From positions 28,843,372-28,907,371 of the forward strand of contig NC_092797.1 of assembly GCF_918797505.1 (NCBI RefSeq): a DNA stretch of 64,000 nt. The letters are read 5' to 3'. A model generated the notes under the pieces. That model saw nothing but the letters and a program-made list of their open reading frames with translations. It was not told where the DNA came from and searched no databases. Below are positions 14,301 through 29,300 of the stretch, in pieces (the stretch's first letter is position 1; each line of letters starts with the position of its first letter). Position numbers and translations under genes: made by a program. The stretch is from Bemisia tabaci. Taxonomy: Eukaryota; Arthropoda; Insecta; Hemiptera; Aleyrodidae.

Positions 14301-17300
14301 AAAATAAATAGGTGAATGCTTGCAGAAAATTTTCTGGAGATTGAAATGTCCAGTGAATATACTTGATCCAAAGTAAATGACCAGTCATCCTGTGAAGTAG
14401 CTGAGAGTGTATGTTTTCTTGCAACGAATCTATGAAGAAGAAAAAGCACTTACCCCAATACGATCGTACCAAAAATAAAAAAAAGGAAGAAAGGAGAGAG
14501 GGGAAAAAAATAAATCACAAAAATATCCAAAATATATAATAATTAATCAACAAAATAACCACAAACAAGGGAATGCCAAGGAATTTTTAATGCTTCTCTG
14601 AGGCAGTCCTGTAAACTAAGCTAAGGTAAATGCTTGTAATCAATGCTGCATTGTCATCTATTTATATTGATCTTTCAGTGTGTGTAATCATTAATTGCCC
14701 TCAACACTGGCAGTGAGAGTTCTTTCTAGAATGCAATTCTGGCTCAATTCCAATAACCTTTGTTTCTCTCTCTACTCAGTCCTTTTTAAACAGTCGGTGC
14801 GTTCAAAAGTAGCTAACCCATGGATTCCAACCTTGAAAGCAACAAAAAATAATTTCTGAAGTGCAAAAGTGCCAGTTTTTCTTTCAGACCTTTGCATTTT
14901 CCTGTCAACTTTTTATTCCAACTTATCATTTTGCCCGATTGGTTTCATTGTATTACTCTGCTCCTTAACATCCATGACTCCATTCTTAAATTGCATGTTT
15001 GAACTTACCATGGCCCCCCTGCTGCCGATTCCCCTCTCTCGAATACATGAGAGGATTAATATCATGAGTTTATTAATTTTTCCACTTATTCCGGACTCTC
15101 AATTGATGAGGAAGTTGAGTCTAGTAGTAAAATTTTAGTGCTCTAATGCATTCAAAATATTCTCTAACTAGTTTAGTGTGTGAGGTTAAAAACATTTAAA
15201 CAGAGTGTTGGTGATTTTGCCAATGTGCGTTACTTTTCAGTATAAAACTGATATTCTCATCAAAAACATTGACAAGTTTTTAGGGAAGTTTTTGCCTCCA
15301 ATACGTTTTTTACTTTGTTCAGTTTTAAATTTTGCCTGTAATTATTATGATTGATGAAAGGCAGATTCTATGACAACAAATGACATTTATCTTGTATTTT
15401 TCAGAATTTTGGCTGGAAGATTGTGTAGAGGAATTAAAATTTGTGCCTCCGCCAGACACAAGAAAGAATAAAAATAAGAAAAAAGACAAAGATGATGAAA
15501 CTGCTCCTGCTGACCCAGAAGATGAGAAGCTAAATAAACTTGTTTCTAATGAGTATTCGGTAGAAACTCAGCGATCAATTGCCAAAATGAGTGAGCGGGA
15601 GTTCAGCTTTGAGCTGATTGAGGTACCTTTTTAGGCATTCTGTAATATTAAGTTTTCATGAGTGGTTGTTTAGAACAAGGAGTTGCGGATAAAACTGTCT
15701 TCCAATATTTATGTAATCAACCGTATTGAGTCACATTGCGGCATGACTAAGAATGAGTTTGACTTGTATGGGAACTCATATTGAGCATTCACCCCATGTC
15801 CCTACAAGTCCGCTCTCACCAAATAAAATTTAACTTGGGTCATTGAAATTTTTTTTAGGAGTCAAGAAGTATCTACGTCAGACTAGTGCTTTAAGTTTTA
15901 CTCTACCTCTGTAAGAAAAAAAGAATCTCCAAACTCAGTTCTAATGGGTATGTTACAAAATTCAGCCGAAGCAAAAACTTGAGTTCTCTTTGAGAAAAGG
16001 GCTCCAATCTTTTATGAGCTCATCGGTGAAGTTTAAATTGTATTCTTCACTTCGCTTTTATTTCACCAAAGTTTAGTTCTTTGTGCATTTTTAAGCTTCC
16101 TGCCTTAAAAAGTTTATTGGGGGTAAAAATGTAAATTGACACAGTCAATATGGTTTGATAATTCTACGTGAAACTCAAAATATTGCTGTCACATGACACA
16201 GTTCGTTAAATAAATACAAGCAACGCAAGCACTCCTTGTTATTAGAGGCAACTTGGAAAGCAGGATTATAAAGATGTTGTATAAAAGGCATTTGTTTCAT
16301 CATTTGTTCATGATTGAGAAACTGTGTCACATGATCGCAAATTGACTTTTGCACTATTGTGAAACTTGGGTGACTAATCTGTATCAAAGTATGTCTCTGT
16401 CGTAGTTTACTATTTGAAGAGGAACCTCAAAATGATTTTTTATCTATCCTTCTTGAGAGACATCTCATATTTTTGCTCTGGCCAAAGATTGCAACAGACC
16501 AATCTTTCAAGATGTAAATGAGTTCAGATTTTGTGAATGACTCTTTTCATTTCCATTCTCTTACAGGCATTGCTGAAGTACATTAAAAATATGAATATCG
16601 ATGGAGCAGTTTTGGTATTTATGCCTGGTTGGAATGTTATCTTTGCTTTGATGAGACATTTACTTCAACATCCTCTTTTTGGTGAGTAACCATCAATTGT
16701 GTTCTATACTCAAGCTGTGCTCAGTACGTACCTCTAAGCAGGTTTAAATCAAATCAATCCTATCAAATTTATGCCTCAGCCTATTGTTGAATATTGCTTC
16801 AATTTATTTTAATCTTTTCGAAAAGTTTCTACTTGTAACCTTTTTTCAACTCAACTAAAGAAGGAGCTTACTCAAAACTGATGTTCACAACGTGTTATAA
16901 TACAAAAATATACTGTAAAACCTTGGTATTTGTCTCTCGTTCACTGAGAGTATTTCTCCATTTTTTTTTATTTTTTTTTTTCATTTAGCTTGCTCTGTCT
17001 ATCAGCTTCTGGCTGTATGCTTGGCTTCTGTGCAAATTTAAATATCTTACAGTGTTTAATTCTTTCTACTTTATATTTTTTTTTTAAAGCTCATGTTTAT
17101 TTATGCTGGATGCTGCCTCTGACATGATCCATGTTTTTATGGCACTACTTCCTAATTGTTCAGAATATTATTTTTCTGTGAAAATCTTAAGGATAGACGA
17201 AGTTTGTGCCTGAAAAGAAGAGCACTGTCTACCTGTAGATTACTTTGATGTTTTGAGCCAATGTAAATTTACAACTTGAGGGGCTTGCACCGAAATTGTA

Positions 17301-20300
17301 CTTCTGGGTCTTCTGCTTATGATCAATTATCCATTCGGTACAGGACCTGCAGGGTGATTATTGACGACAAGATAAGGCATAGCCCTATCTTTATCTTGTA
17401 ATAAATTGCATTTCGATGTCTTATCAGGCTACTTCAATTTTCCATTAATCGGCCTACTCTGTCTGATATTGCCGCCGTCACTCTCTAGAAATTTTTGGAT
17501 CTTACTGTTATTTGTTAACCTGAGTTTTACAGCTTTCAGTAAAGATTTGTATTTTTTGTGTTTATTCTATTTATTTATTTATTTATTTCAAATTTCAACA
17601 GGACAAGTCCCAAGTACATAAAAAATAATAACAAAGGCAGCAATATATGCAACAAAATGGGCTAAAAAGAACATGCTTAGTAACAAACCAAAATCTGTTC
17701 TTTCACTAGTGACTTAAAATTAGAAGAAAGAAAGAAAGGAGAAGAAGAAGAAAGATATTAACTATATTACTGCATATATTACATATGTTACCAACGTACA
17801 ATGCAGGATGCTCAAAAAATCTAATAGATATTTTGTTTTACAGTCAATATTGACAAGGGATTACCTTTTGACTATCCTAATTACATCGCCCGGAATCTTG
17901 AAGCGAGATACTTTAACCTTTTTCCATGGGTTCCAAGACCTCTGGAACTTGAAATAAAGTCTGCTCTCTCCCAGTTTTCTTTTGTCGACCATTTTAAAAC
18001 ACGAATATACCAGATATCTTCAGCTTTAGCTCAGATTGAGCTGTCTCACTTCACAATAAAAAAAGGTTTAGATGTATTTAATACTGATCTGATGAGTGCT
18101 ACTCAACAAATGTACAAGTTAATTGTACCAAAGATTGATGGTATGGGCAATCTGTTGTTTAAGATTTGATTTAAAGTTTGTTATTATGAGTGCGGCTTAT
18201 TTATTTTTGGCATATGTATGCATAAAACTTTTATCTGTACGTGTTCCTCCTTATCACCCATAAATGTGTGTATGTATGTTTTCATGAACACACTTTATTC
18301 TCTCCTCAGACAAACATCTGTGCTCAACCTCTTAAATTCAAATCTTAATTTTGTTATCTCTCACAGTGAATGTTTAAATTTGCGTTTGGGGTGATAGCAG
18401 TAGTTGCACTAAAATTGTATACATGAATGAATGACAGTGCAAATAAATTACTGTGACCTGAAATGGCCCTTTTTTTAGCTCATCTATGTAACACACAGTA
18501 ACACAATAAACTAAACACAGATAAAGCTTTGTTCAGAGAAATTTATCCAGTAGTCAGGAAAAAATCATGGAATGAAAAAAAAAAAAAATTGTTCACAGAC
18601 CCTGTTTGAAGTTCGTATCTCCTCAGGTTGTTGCGATCTACATACCTTGGGTTTTGGAGTCATATAACAAGGATATGTTTTGCCCTTTTTCCCTCTCTGC
18701 GTATGGTTTTCTGAACAGTTTGGTCAATTCTCTCAAGCACTCTAAAACCCCAAAGTTTTCCTCTGAAACAATTTTTATCCGTTCTATTTTATCCTTTGTG
18801 TTAACCCTTGGAACTTAAAAGCTTGAAAATAATACCCTCTTTTTACCATTACTAACTCATGTAGTCAGATTAGAAAGTAGTAATCTTTTGTGTAAATATT
18901 CCCCAGTATCTCCCATCTTGAGGCCTGTCTCTGAGTAATTTTTAATTCAGTACTACATCCTTAAGCACGGTTTCTAACAAGTACCATTGCTTAATTAATA
19001 GTGGCTGGAAGTAACAAATATTGTTTGTTGGCCCTGTCAGGAAAAGAGAAAATGTGTCCGTACCTGCTTTCTATCACCATGAAAAATAACAACACAAGGA
19101 GCATTTGACAAGTAAAAGAATTCATTTGATGCAATAAATAATAATGAGAAACTCAACTTTTTCCTATTTTGCTTTTCCTCGAGAGGTTCGGCCTGTTCGT
19201 AAGATTTCAGCAAGGCATGAGTTAGCACCTCTGCTAATTTTTATAGTGATTCTATTTTTTTCCATCATTTTGAGAAGTCATTGGTAGTTCTGTTTTTTTC
19301 CAGAGAACTAATTGTAAAATAGAGACTGAATCGTGTTATTAAAATGGATCTTAAGTAGAGAAAATGCAGTGTTACTTAGCTTTGTATGTCTTTGATTCAG
19401 GTGGGCAGCAGTATCGCGTTTTACCTTTGCATTCTCAGCTTCCAAGAGAAGATCAGCGGCGTGTATTTGAACCTGTCCCTCCCAATGTCACTAAGGTTAG
19501 AAATTATTCATATTATTGCTGCTTGCACAGAAAATAGGGATTTAGAATTTTTCAAAAAGTCTAGTGAATTTCTTAGATGAGGTTTAACTTCTTTGCTGAA
19601 TGGATCCTAACGGTCTTCTTATTTTAGATTTCTTTACTTACAATCTCTCATATTTTTACTTGAAGAGATTGATTATAGTTCAGAATGTTGGCAATATTTC
19701 CAGCATTTCAAAATTTCATACACATGCTGCATCAAGATTTTTCAGTGAACAAAACGGAAGGAAAAGTGCTGCTTAAATGAAATTGTGGTCACTATCTAAG
19801 AAGCTTCTCTACTGGAATTGTTGATAGATCTCGTCTCTGGTAAATTGACACTTGTCTAACTTTGACTGACATGAGCATTCGACCAATGATGATGATTCCT
19901 ATGTTACTGTCTCCGCATGCAGACAATTTACATGGGTTGAGTGTGCATGTCAGTCAAAAGTGAACTAATGTCAAATTATCTGATTCGAGTTCTGTTGAAC
20001 CAAGGAAAACTGAGACTAAACATTTGTAGCTTTTTCTTTTGTTTCCAGTTTTCGGACTTTTCATCATTTATCAATGCAAGAAAGGAAAATACAAATTACG
20101 TATAAGCATATTCAGTAACCCTAAAATTTAGATAATTAATAACTCTTTATTATGTCTAAAAAAAGATAATGTGACATTTTTTATTGCTGAATCTGTAACT
20201 TGGATGAATTTTTCAGATAATTCTCTCAACAAACATTGCTGAAACTTCCATAACGATTGACGATGTCGTGTTTGTAGTTGATCTTTGCAAATCAAAAATG

Positions 20301-23300
20301 AAACTCTTCACATCACACAATAATATGACAACATACACAACTGTTTGGGCCTCAAAAACAAACTTGGAGCAAAGGAAAGGCCGCGCTGGTCGGGTGAGGC
20401 CTGGATACTGTTTTCATCTGTGCACCAAGGTACTTTTTCCCTAATTTTATATCCCTCAGAAGTAATACTACCATAATTATAGTACTTTACTTTTTAAAAC
20501 TGCAAAGAGCTTAACTCTAAATTCAGTTCTTCTTCATTTCTTTTCTGAGCTTGGAGGATGGAAACACATTAAAGTCGCTTGATTAGGACATATTTCTCAC
20601 TCGAAAGAGCTTGACCTGTATCTGGTATGTTCCGGTTCAGGCTGAATACCTCGGATGAATTATCCAGTGTCCGGCTGTGAACAAAAAATCGGGTATCTGT
20701 ATCCAGGGAAGTGGACAGTCTACTTCGGCCGAACTCTGGTTTTTTCAAAATATGGAAAAGTTGACAGGTGCTGGTAGCTTGGGCCTCTACCACCTTGCAA
20801 AAATATATTTTAAGATCTTTACAGGCCACATAACTTACAGGCTTTATGACTGTAGTATTAACAATGTTGCTATTGCTTATAAATGTGAGCGTTTTCTTAC
20901 TTTAATATGTTCATATTTTACTTCAGGCTCGTTATGAAAATTTGCCCAACCACATGACTCCTGAAATGTTCAGGACTCCACTTCACGAACTTGCTCTGTC
21001 AATTAAACTGCTGCGACTCGGCGGTATTGGACATTTCCTCTCCAAGGCTATTGAGCCCCCACCAATCGATGCTGTGATTGAAGCTGAAGTCCTGTTAAGA
21101 GGTATTTAATACATCTAAATATTGCATAATCATTATACATAGGTATTGTTGCTGTATGCACTTAAATAGCTACCGCATGGTGTTTGTTTATAATGTAAAA
21201 GCTGTCTGTTTTTCATGCAATTACATCTCCCAAGGTGTTGAAGAATCTTGCACAGCAATATAGGAACAATTTGCCCTGGCGTAAGACTATTTCACGACTT
21301 TCCGTGGAAGTACCCCTTCAGCCACGTTTTCCGCCATATTTGCTTGGCATGCTGCCAGTTGCCATTTGATTGCGTTGAACATGTTAATCATGGTTGGCCA
21401 AGCCTCAAAACAGCACAGCTTTGTTGCATCAAAAGCTGTTTGTGGTTTCAAATAGGAAAGCCGCCACATCTGTCTGAGGAAAACCTGGCTTTAAAACTGT
21501 TTTCCAATAGAATCTAAGTTTAAAGGAGGAAGTAGCACCAACTGCTGTACTGACACCTGTAAGTAAATTTCATAATGTATAGTCCTCTCTAATTTATTGT
21601 TTTTTGTTGTTGTTTTTTTCAAGAAATGAAATGTTTGGATAAGAATGATGAGCTCACGCCACTTGGTCGAATCCTAGCTAAGCTACCATTAGACCCTCGT
21701 CTTGGGAAAATGTTAATCTTGGGATCCATTTTCTTCATTGGTGATGCAGCAACGACAATAGCTGCTAGTTCCTCCAATATGTTAGACATTTTTGAAGTCG
21801 GTAAGTATCACTTATATCCTCATTGTATCTTCTTCATTCTGTCACTGAGCCTCTTCGTCTACTGAAAGAAAACTCTGATGTTAAAAATCTGTTTTTGATG
21901 GAGATAGAGTCTCTCACTTGGAGAGAAATTATTAGCAATCAAGCAAAGCACTAAGAGTTTGAGAACAAAAGACAAGAAGGAGGGAGGAAAAATGGTTTCA
22001 CCTTCAAAACGTCTAGAAATTCTGTGTAGAACCTTTCTGAAATTTTGGCACTCCAACATGTATCTCCTATTTATTGTATGGTGAAACAGTAATGTGATAG
22101 GTGAGCATCAATAACTTGTTGTAATGTTTCATTGGATCTTTCATCTTCTAGAGCGATATTTATCATTCCAACAAAGAAATATGGCAGGAAATCGATACTC
22201 TGATCATGTGGCCAGATTAAATGCATTCCAACAGTGGGACAACGTACGTAACCGTCATGGACCAACTGCAGAAGAAGGTTTTTGTGAACGCAAGCAGCTC
22301 TCTCTACCCAGTTTGCGAATAATGTCTGAAGCTAAGGTATATTTTCATCTCTTGTAACATCTACAGATCAGAACTGTAAGATCTGGATAACACAGGTCTG
22401 CCAAAAAAAAAATTCAAAACACTTGGATTTTAAAAAAAAAAAATCCAGTACTGTGTTTAGTCCTAAGTCTGAAAATGATCCTTTTTTTTCCCTACAACCA
22501 CCAATCCCATGAAAAAATCTGCCTAAACGGACAGATGTTTTCAAGGATTAATAATTTTTCCTGGATATTGGTGTATAGCAGACAGAGACAAGGATCATTT
22601 TCAAATTTAAGAGCTTAAAATACACAGGTCAACATGTATCACATGCCAAGTGAATCATTTTCTTTGCTTGTCTGATGACAAAGTTTTCCTCATCCAATAA
22701 CTTAATCCTCTAATCTACCTGTACAGTTGTGTACCATGCACAGTTAATCCCTGTGATTTGCATCTGATCATGAATTATTTGATTAAGTGAATGGAGCCAC
22801 TCTCATATTTTTTGCTGCTAAATCCAGGCATGACCTCAGTTTCTTCCATCACTCTTCAATTTTCGAAAAAATTCAATTTTTAGTAGTCAAAAACAACCAT
22901 TTCTCCTACTTTCAGTTTTGATTTCATCAAATGTTTTTGATGAAATGCTGGTGTAATAGAGGCGCTGTTATGTCATGCTACCGCTTAACACTGATCGCCT
23001 TGCTCCAAGTATGATCTTGTTGGATGACCTAGGTTTTTTCTTTTTCCTTAAACGAGCTCATTAAACATTCAAACTTGGTAAAAAAATTTAACGCAAATTC
23101 TGGGAAGAATACCTTTTCCACCGGTTAGCCTCAGATATTTTTCATTCTTATGCAATGAAAAAACAGGACAGCTTTTGTAGAGACTTGACTTACAGTATCA
23201 TCTACCATTCAATGTACATAATATGCGATCATTTGCAAATATCCATTTTTTAAAAGTGCATAAACTCACTGAAAACTCAGAGTGGAGACATCTTCGGCCT

Positions 23301-26300
23301 GCAACAACATCTCCCCCCTTCCTTGAAAATTTTTTATAATTGTATGAATGCTTCAAAACCTAACGCTAACGCTTCTAAACCTAGGTAAGTGAGCACCAGG
23401 GCATAATAAATAAGTAATTCGAGTAACCAAGGATTTGCTGTTTCAAAATCTGCTTAAAATGAGTAGTGCCAACAATCCTTTTTCCTTCAAGTAATTATCA
23501 CAAACACTAGGAGCCAGTTGCATGTCGGCAAATAAAGAATAATGCCCTGTTTTCATTGTTCAGAATCAGTTACGAGACTTGATGATCAACATTGGATTCC
23601 CAGAAGAATCATTCCTTCCAGATCATTATGATGTTTCTGGCGCAGATCCGAAACTTGACATGTTAATCGCCCTCCTTTGTGTTGGACTCTACCCCAATGT
23701 ATGTTTCCACAAAGAAAAAAGAAAAGTACTGACAACTGAATCAAAGGATGCCCTGATGCACAAAACGTCTGTCAACTTCAGCAAACAAGACATCAAGTTC
23801 CCATCACCCTTTTTCATCTTTGAGGAAAAGGTAAGTTACAAAGAATTTATGCTCTTAAGTATTTCACGTAATGACAGAGAAGATAGCCACAAACTGTTTT
23901 CTGAAAACTGAATTCTTTGGGGCTCATGAAGTTGTCATTACCGCTCAGCAGTCACAGTAATATGGATGTGCCTGTTGAGTCTTTTTTTTTTTAATTGGGT
24001 CATTTGAAAGTATCAAGAGAACAAACTAATCTTCGTGTTTTTTACCTAAATTTTTTTGATACCAGCAACCGGCAGAAAAGCTCACTCAAAAACGCACCAA
24101 ATTTGGGTAGCCATTTAAATGTGTAACTGTTCACGCAAACTGTTTACTTTGTCCTCTAGGGGAAAATTTGTACAAGATTAACTTTGAGAAAACAGAGAAG
24201 AATCGGAAAATTAAAAAACTCAAACTCACAAAATAAAATTAAAAAGCCGACGCGTTTTGGGACACCTCGGTCCCTTCTTCAAGGCTAAATTCCGACTGCC
24301 TGTTGTTGTTTACATCCTGCTTGGTGTGGAATCTATCAGTGCTGCCAATCACTTTGAGCAAACAGTTTTCCAGGCATTCCAAATCTAAATTTACCAACTT
24401 GTCTCTCTTTTTGTGCATTTCCATAGCTTCCAAGATGTTCAGCTTCCTTCTATCGTTGCATCCAATTAACAGTTTCCCTTCCTCTTCGAACCGATGTCCT
24501 GTCTCAAGATTATGCAAAGCTACTGCTGACTTGTCAATTTCTCTGTTCTTAATACATCTTTGATGTTCTTTTATTCTTACTTTCATCTTCCTTCTTGTCT
24601 GCCCAATGTATTGCTTGTCACAGTCTTTACATTTCAAACTGTAGATGCCAGCCCTGTCTTCTTCTCTAACTTGGTCCTTAAGATCACCATGGAACACTGA
24701 TTTCAAATTGTGCCTATTAACTGGAACTGCTTTTAGGTGATACTTCAGAAACACTTTTTTAAACTTTGAAAAATGGTTTGGATGGTAGCAGATCTTCACA
24801 AAGGCGCCTTCATCCTCTCTTATACTTTTAAGAGTGGTCACTTCCTGAACCCTTTTGCGAAATTCTTTTTTACGAATTAAATTCCTTACAGTTTCAACTT
24901 GAAAACCATTTTTCACTGCAATTTCCAAAATTCTCTGCTCTTCTTTACTACGATCCATAGGCGACAAAGGAACACTGAGCATCCGGTGGATCAAACTATT
25001 GAAAATGCTCAATTTTTGGCTAGGAGGGTTGTAAGAGTCGTTACTAATGTAAATGTCAGTATGCGTTCCTTTTCTGAAAATGTCAAAATTTAACATTCCC
25101 TTCTGCCTATGTACCATTAAATCGAGAAAGGAAAGTTTCTCGTTATTCTCAACCTCGTAGGTGAACTTAACCGACTTTTCTTGCAAGTTTAAGAACTTCA
25201 AGGCGTCATCTAAATTTCTTCTCTTCAATATACTAAAAACATCATCCACAAACCTTCTCCACACATTGAAAAGCCAATTGAAACCATTTTTAATCTTTCT
25301 TTCCAAGTCACTCATGAAAAGTTCTGCAAGGAAGGGGGATAGAGGGTTGCCCATCGTTAGACCGTCTTCTTGTTTATAAATTTTACCATTGACCATTTTT
25401 TACCATTACCATTACCATTTTTTTTTTCCGTTAGTTTCGTTTGTTTTCGACTCTTTCGGTTCGTACGTTTTAGCTTCAAGTTATTTCGAGGTTAAGTGAT
25501 GGAAATTCCGAACATTTTTCAAATTTTACGTGATGACGAGGGTTTAAGATTGCACTTACCCGAGATTGACAAGTATTTTAGCTACAAGATGAAGATTAAG
25601 AATCTATCGGCTGATATCCATTTCTTAAATTTGTGCCTACAAAAAGATGTCTCTCCAAAATTCTTAAACAAACTCAACAAAGTTCTAGAACAGATTGGAA
25701 GTTTCCAGAAAGCGGTAAGGAGGAAAGTCTTGCAATTTAATATCTCAAAGTTTTACCAAAAAAGAGCTTGTTTGGAGTTAGAAGCCTATAATCTGCATGT
25801 TAAACTATCGAATAAACTTGATGGATGGTTATGGCAAAGTCTTGAGAAGAAACTGTACGATCTTATCCATGTTGAATTTCATAAGAAAAAAGATACTTTG
25901 AAGAAGAAGCTTTGGTGTCTCAAAGGTCCTGAGTCTAAAAAGAAAAGAGAGAATAATTTTATAAACTTGTCAGATTGTCCATTATCCAAAATGGAGGAAA
26001 GGGTGTTAAGTAGAGGCTTAAAAACTTGCCACACATTTAGTAAGAAAGTGGAAGATTATGTAGTAGATGTTGATCTTGCTTCGTCTCTACTTCCCAAAGA
26101 AGAAAAAGAAGCTTTCAAGAGAGATTGTCTCCCTCTTTTGAATTTGATCAAAGAAGAACGATCTGATCTTAAAAAGAAAGAAATAGAGTATTTTAAAGTA
26201 GTTAAGCAGCTAAAATCAAGAAATTTGGTAGTCATGAAAGCTGATAAGGGAAATCAAGTAGTGGTAATGAACAAAAATGATTATGTCAATAGAACACAGA

Positions 26301-29300
26301 GAATGTTAGATGATGGTGACTTTGTTCAAGTAATCAAGGATCCTACTAACGACATAGCAAAGAAAGTGAGCAACGCCTTGAAAGCCGTCACAGTGATGGA
26401 TGACAAAACTAAAGCAAGATTGAAAGCTTCTAATCCGGTGACACCTAAACTTTACACCTTACCTAAAACCCACAAACAAGGGGAAAAGATGAGACCCATT
26501 GTTAGTAACATTGATTCACCAACTTACAGCCTCGCAAAGTGGTTAAATAAAAGTTTCCTGCAGCTAGGACCTATTAATAGTATGTCGGTCAAGAACAGCA
26601 ACCAATTCATCAATGAAGTTCAAGACACAAAAATAAGTGAAGATCAGGTAATGGTTTCTTTTGATGTTGAGTCACTCTTTCCAAGTGTACCGATAAGGAA
26701 AACCCTGGATATTTTAAAGAAATGGTTGCTAGAAAAAGAGCTAGATGAAAAAATTGTCAACAATCTTGTAAATCTAACAGAAATTTGCACCGAAAACCGG
26801 TTTTTCCAGTTCAATGGTAAAATTTATAAACAAGAAGACGGTCTAACGATGGGCAACCCTCTATCCCCCTTCCTTGCAGAACTTTTCATGAGTGACTTGG
26901 AAAGAAAGATTAAAAATGGTTTCAATTGGCTTTTCAATGTGTGGAGAAGGTTTGTGGATGATGTTTTTAGTATATTGAAGAGAAGAAAGAGCCGTATGCA
27001 AAAACGACATTTTTCGCCCCCCCACTAAAACTTATTCAAACTTCGTCTATCAGTTACTAATACTGGAGCGCTTCTTTCCCCAAATTTTCAGACCCCCAAA
27101 AAATTTTGGGGGGGCGCTAGGGGGGGTGGAAGTCAAAACCTGGGACCCTCGATATCTTTCGAACGAAACAAGATATTGAGGCCCGGTTTGGACGAAAAAT
27201 CGTCTAAAATTGCATACTTTAAGATTCTAAAGGTCAAAATCCCAAAATTAAATTTTTAACTTAACTTATGTGCTTTTTTTCAGTTTTTGAGGAAAAACAA
27301 TTTCTTTTAAACGGATTAAACTGAAATTTCACATTTTTTGATTTGAACCAAAACCAGTTTTTTAAATTGTTCGTCTTTTTCCGCATCCAACGAGTGGTCG
27401 TATAAGCTGGGAAACCAAACGGTTCCGGAGTTATGATCGATTGAAGTTTCCGCTCAACGCGCGCCGACCGATTTTTGCGCGCAAAAAAGTCGGATTTGAC
27501 TGTTATTAAATCAGATTTAATGTTCAAACTGAGCAAAATGCATTATTAGGGACTCTTGAGGGTCGCTGAGTCCAGAAATTACAGATACTTCCAAAAAATT
27601 CACGTTTTTAAAATTACAGCTCCGTACAGGACCACTGAGCGGCCGGTTGGCGCTCAGTGGGCCTCTAAAATAGCGCTACGGAGCTGCAATTTTAAAAACG
27701 TGAATTTTTTGGAAGTATCTGTAATTTCTGGACTCAGCGACCCTCAAGAGTCCCTAATAATGCATTTTGCTCAGTTTGAACATTAAATCTGATTTAATAA
27801 CAGTCAAATCCGACTTTTTTGCGCGCAAAAATCGGTCGGCGCGCGTTGAGCGGAAACTTCAATCGATCATAACTCCGGAACCGTTTGGTTCCCCAGCTTA
27901 TACGACCACTCGTTGGATGCGGAAAAAGACGAACAATTTAAAAAACTGGTTTTGGTTCAAATCAAAAAATGTGAAATTTCAGTTTAATCCGTTTAAAAGA
28001 AATTGTTTTTCCTCAAAAACTGAAAAAAAGCACATAAGTTAAGTTAAAAATTTAATTTTGGGATTTTGACCTTTAGAATCTTAAAGTATGCAATTTTAGA
28101 CGATTTTTCGTCCAAACCGGGCCTCAATATCTTGTTTCGTTCGAAAGATATCGAGGGTCCCAGGTTTTGACTTCCACCCCCCCTAGCGCCCCCCCAAAAT
28201 TTTTTGGGGGTCTGAAAATTTGGGGAAAGAAGCGCTCCAGTATTAGTAACTGATAGACGAAGTTTGAATAAGTTTTAGTGGGGGGGCGAAAAATGTCGTT
28301 TTTGCATACGGCTCTTTAGATGACGCCTTGAAGTTCTTAAACTTGCAAGAAAAGTCGGTTAAGTTCACCTACGAGGTTGAGAATAACGAGAAACTTTCCT
28401 TTCTCGATTTAATGGTACATAGGCAGAAGGGAATGTTAAATTTTGACATTTTCAGAAAAGGAACGCATACTGACATTTACATTAGTAACGACTCTTACAA
28501 CCCTCCTAGCCAAAAATTGAGCATTTTCAATAGTTTGATCCACCGGATGCTCAGTGTTCCTTTGTCGCCTATGGATCGTAGTAAAGAAGAGCAGAGAATT
28601 TTGGAAATTGCAGTGAAAAATGGTTTTCAAGTTGAAACTGTAAGGAATTTAATTCGTAAAAAAGAATTTCGCAAAAGGGTTCAGGAAGTGACCACGCTTA
28701 AAAGTATAAGAGAGGATGAAGGCGCCTTTGTGAAGATCTGCTACCATCCAAACCATTTTTCAAAGTTTAAAAAAGTGTTTCTGAAGTACCACCTAAAAGC
28801 AGTTCCAGTTAATAGGCACAATTTGAAATCAGTGTTCCATGGTGATCTTAAGGACCAAGTTAGAGAAGAAGACAGGGCTGGCATCTACAGTTTGAAATGT
28901 AAAGACTGTGACAAGCAATACATTGGGCAGACAAGAAGGAAGATGAAAGTAAGAATAAAAGAACATCAAAGATGTATTAAGAACAGAGAAATTGACAAGT
29001 CAGCAGTAGCTTTGCATAATCTTGAGACAGGACATCGGTTCGAAGAGGAAGGGAAACTGTTAATTGGATGCAACGATAGAAGGAAGCTGAACATCTTGGA
29101 AGCTATGGAAATGCACAAAAAGAGAGACAAGTTGGTAAATTTAGATTTGGAATGCCTGGAAAACTGTTTGCTCAAAGTGATTGGCAGCACTGATAGATTC
29201 CACACCAAGCAGGATGTAAACAACAACAGGCAGTCGGAATTTAGCCTTGAAGAAGGGACCGAGGTGTCCCGAAACGCGTCGGCTTTTTAATTTTATTTTG

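Noticed and set aside
20569..20937. 86-codon frames on both strands in the mle intron before exon k
   Set aside because: No splice context or family match; they overlap each other and run into exon k out of frame.
27767..28042. 91-codon frame in the Spy-like arm (also 27261-27536 minus, and a 65-codon version at 56066)
   Set aside because: Mirror-image frames of a palindrome; changes in the UTP23 copy alter residues freely, with no sign of constraint.
26989..28314. Helitron insertion (A/T target, no duplication)
   Set aside because: Ends are perfect inverted repeats GAGCCG..CGGCTC, not TC..CTRR with a 3' hairpin; AAA/TTT fits Spy better.
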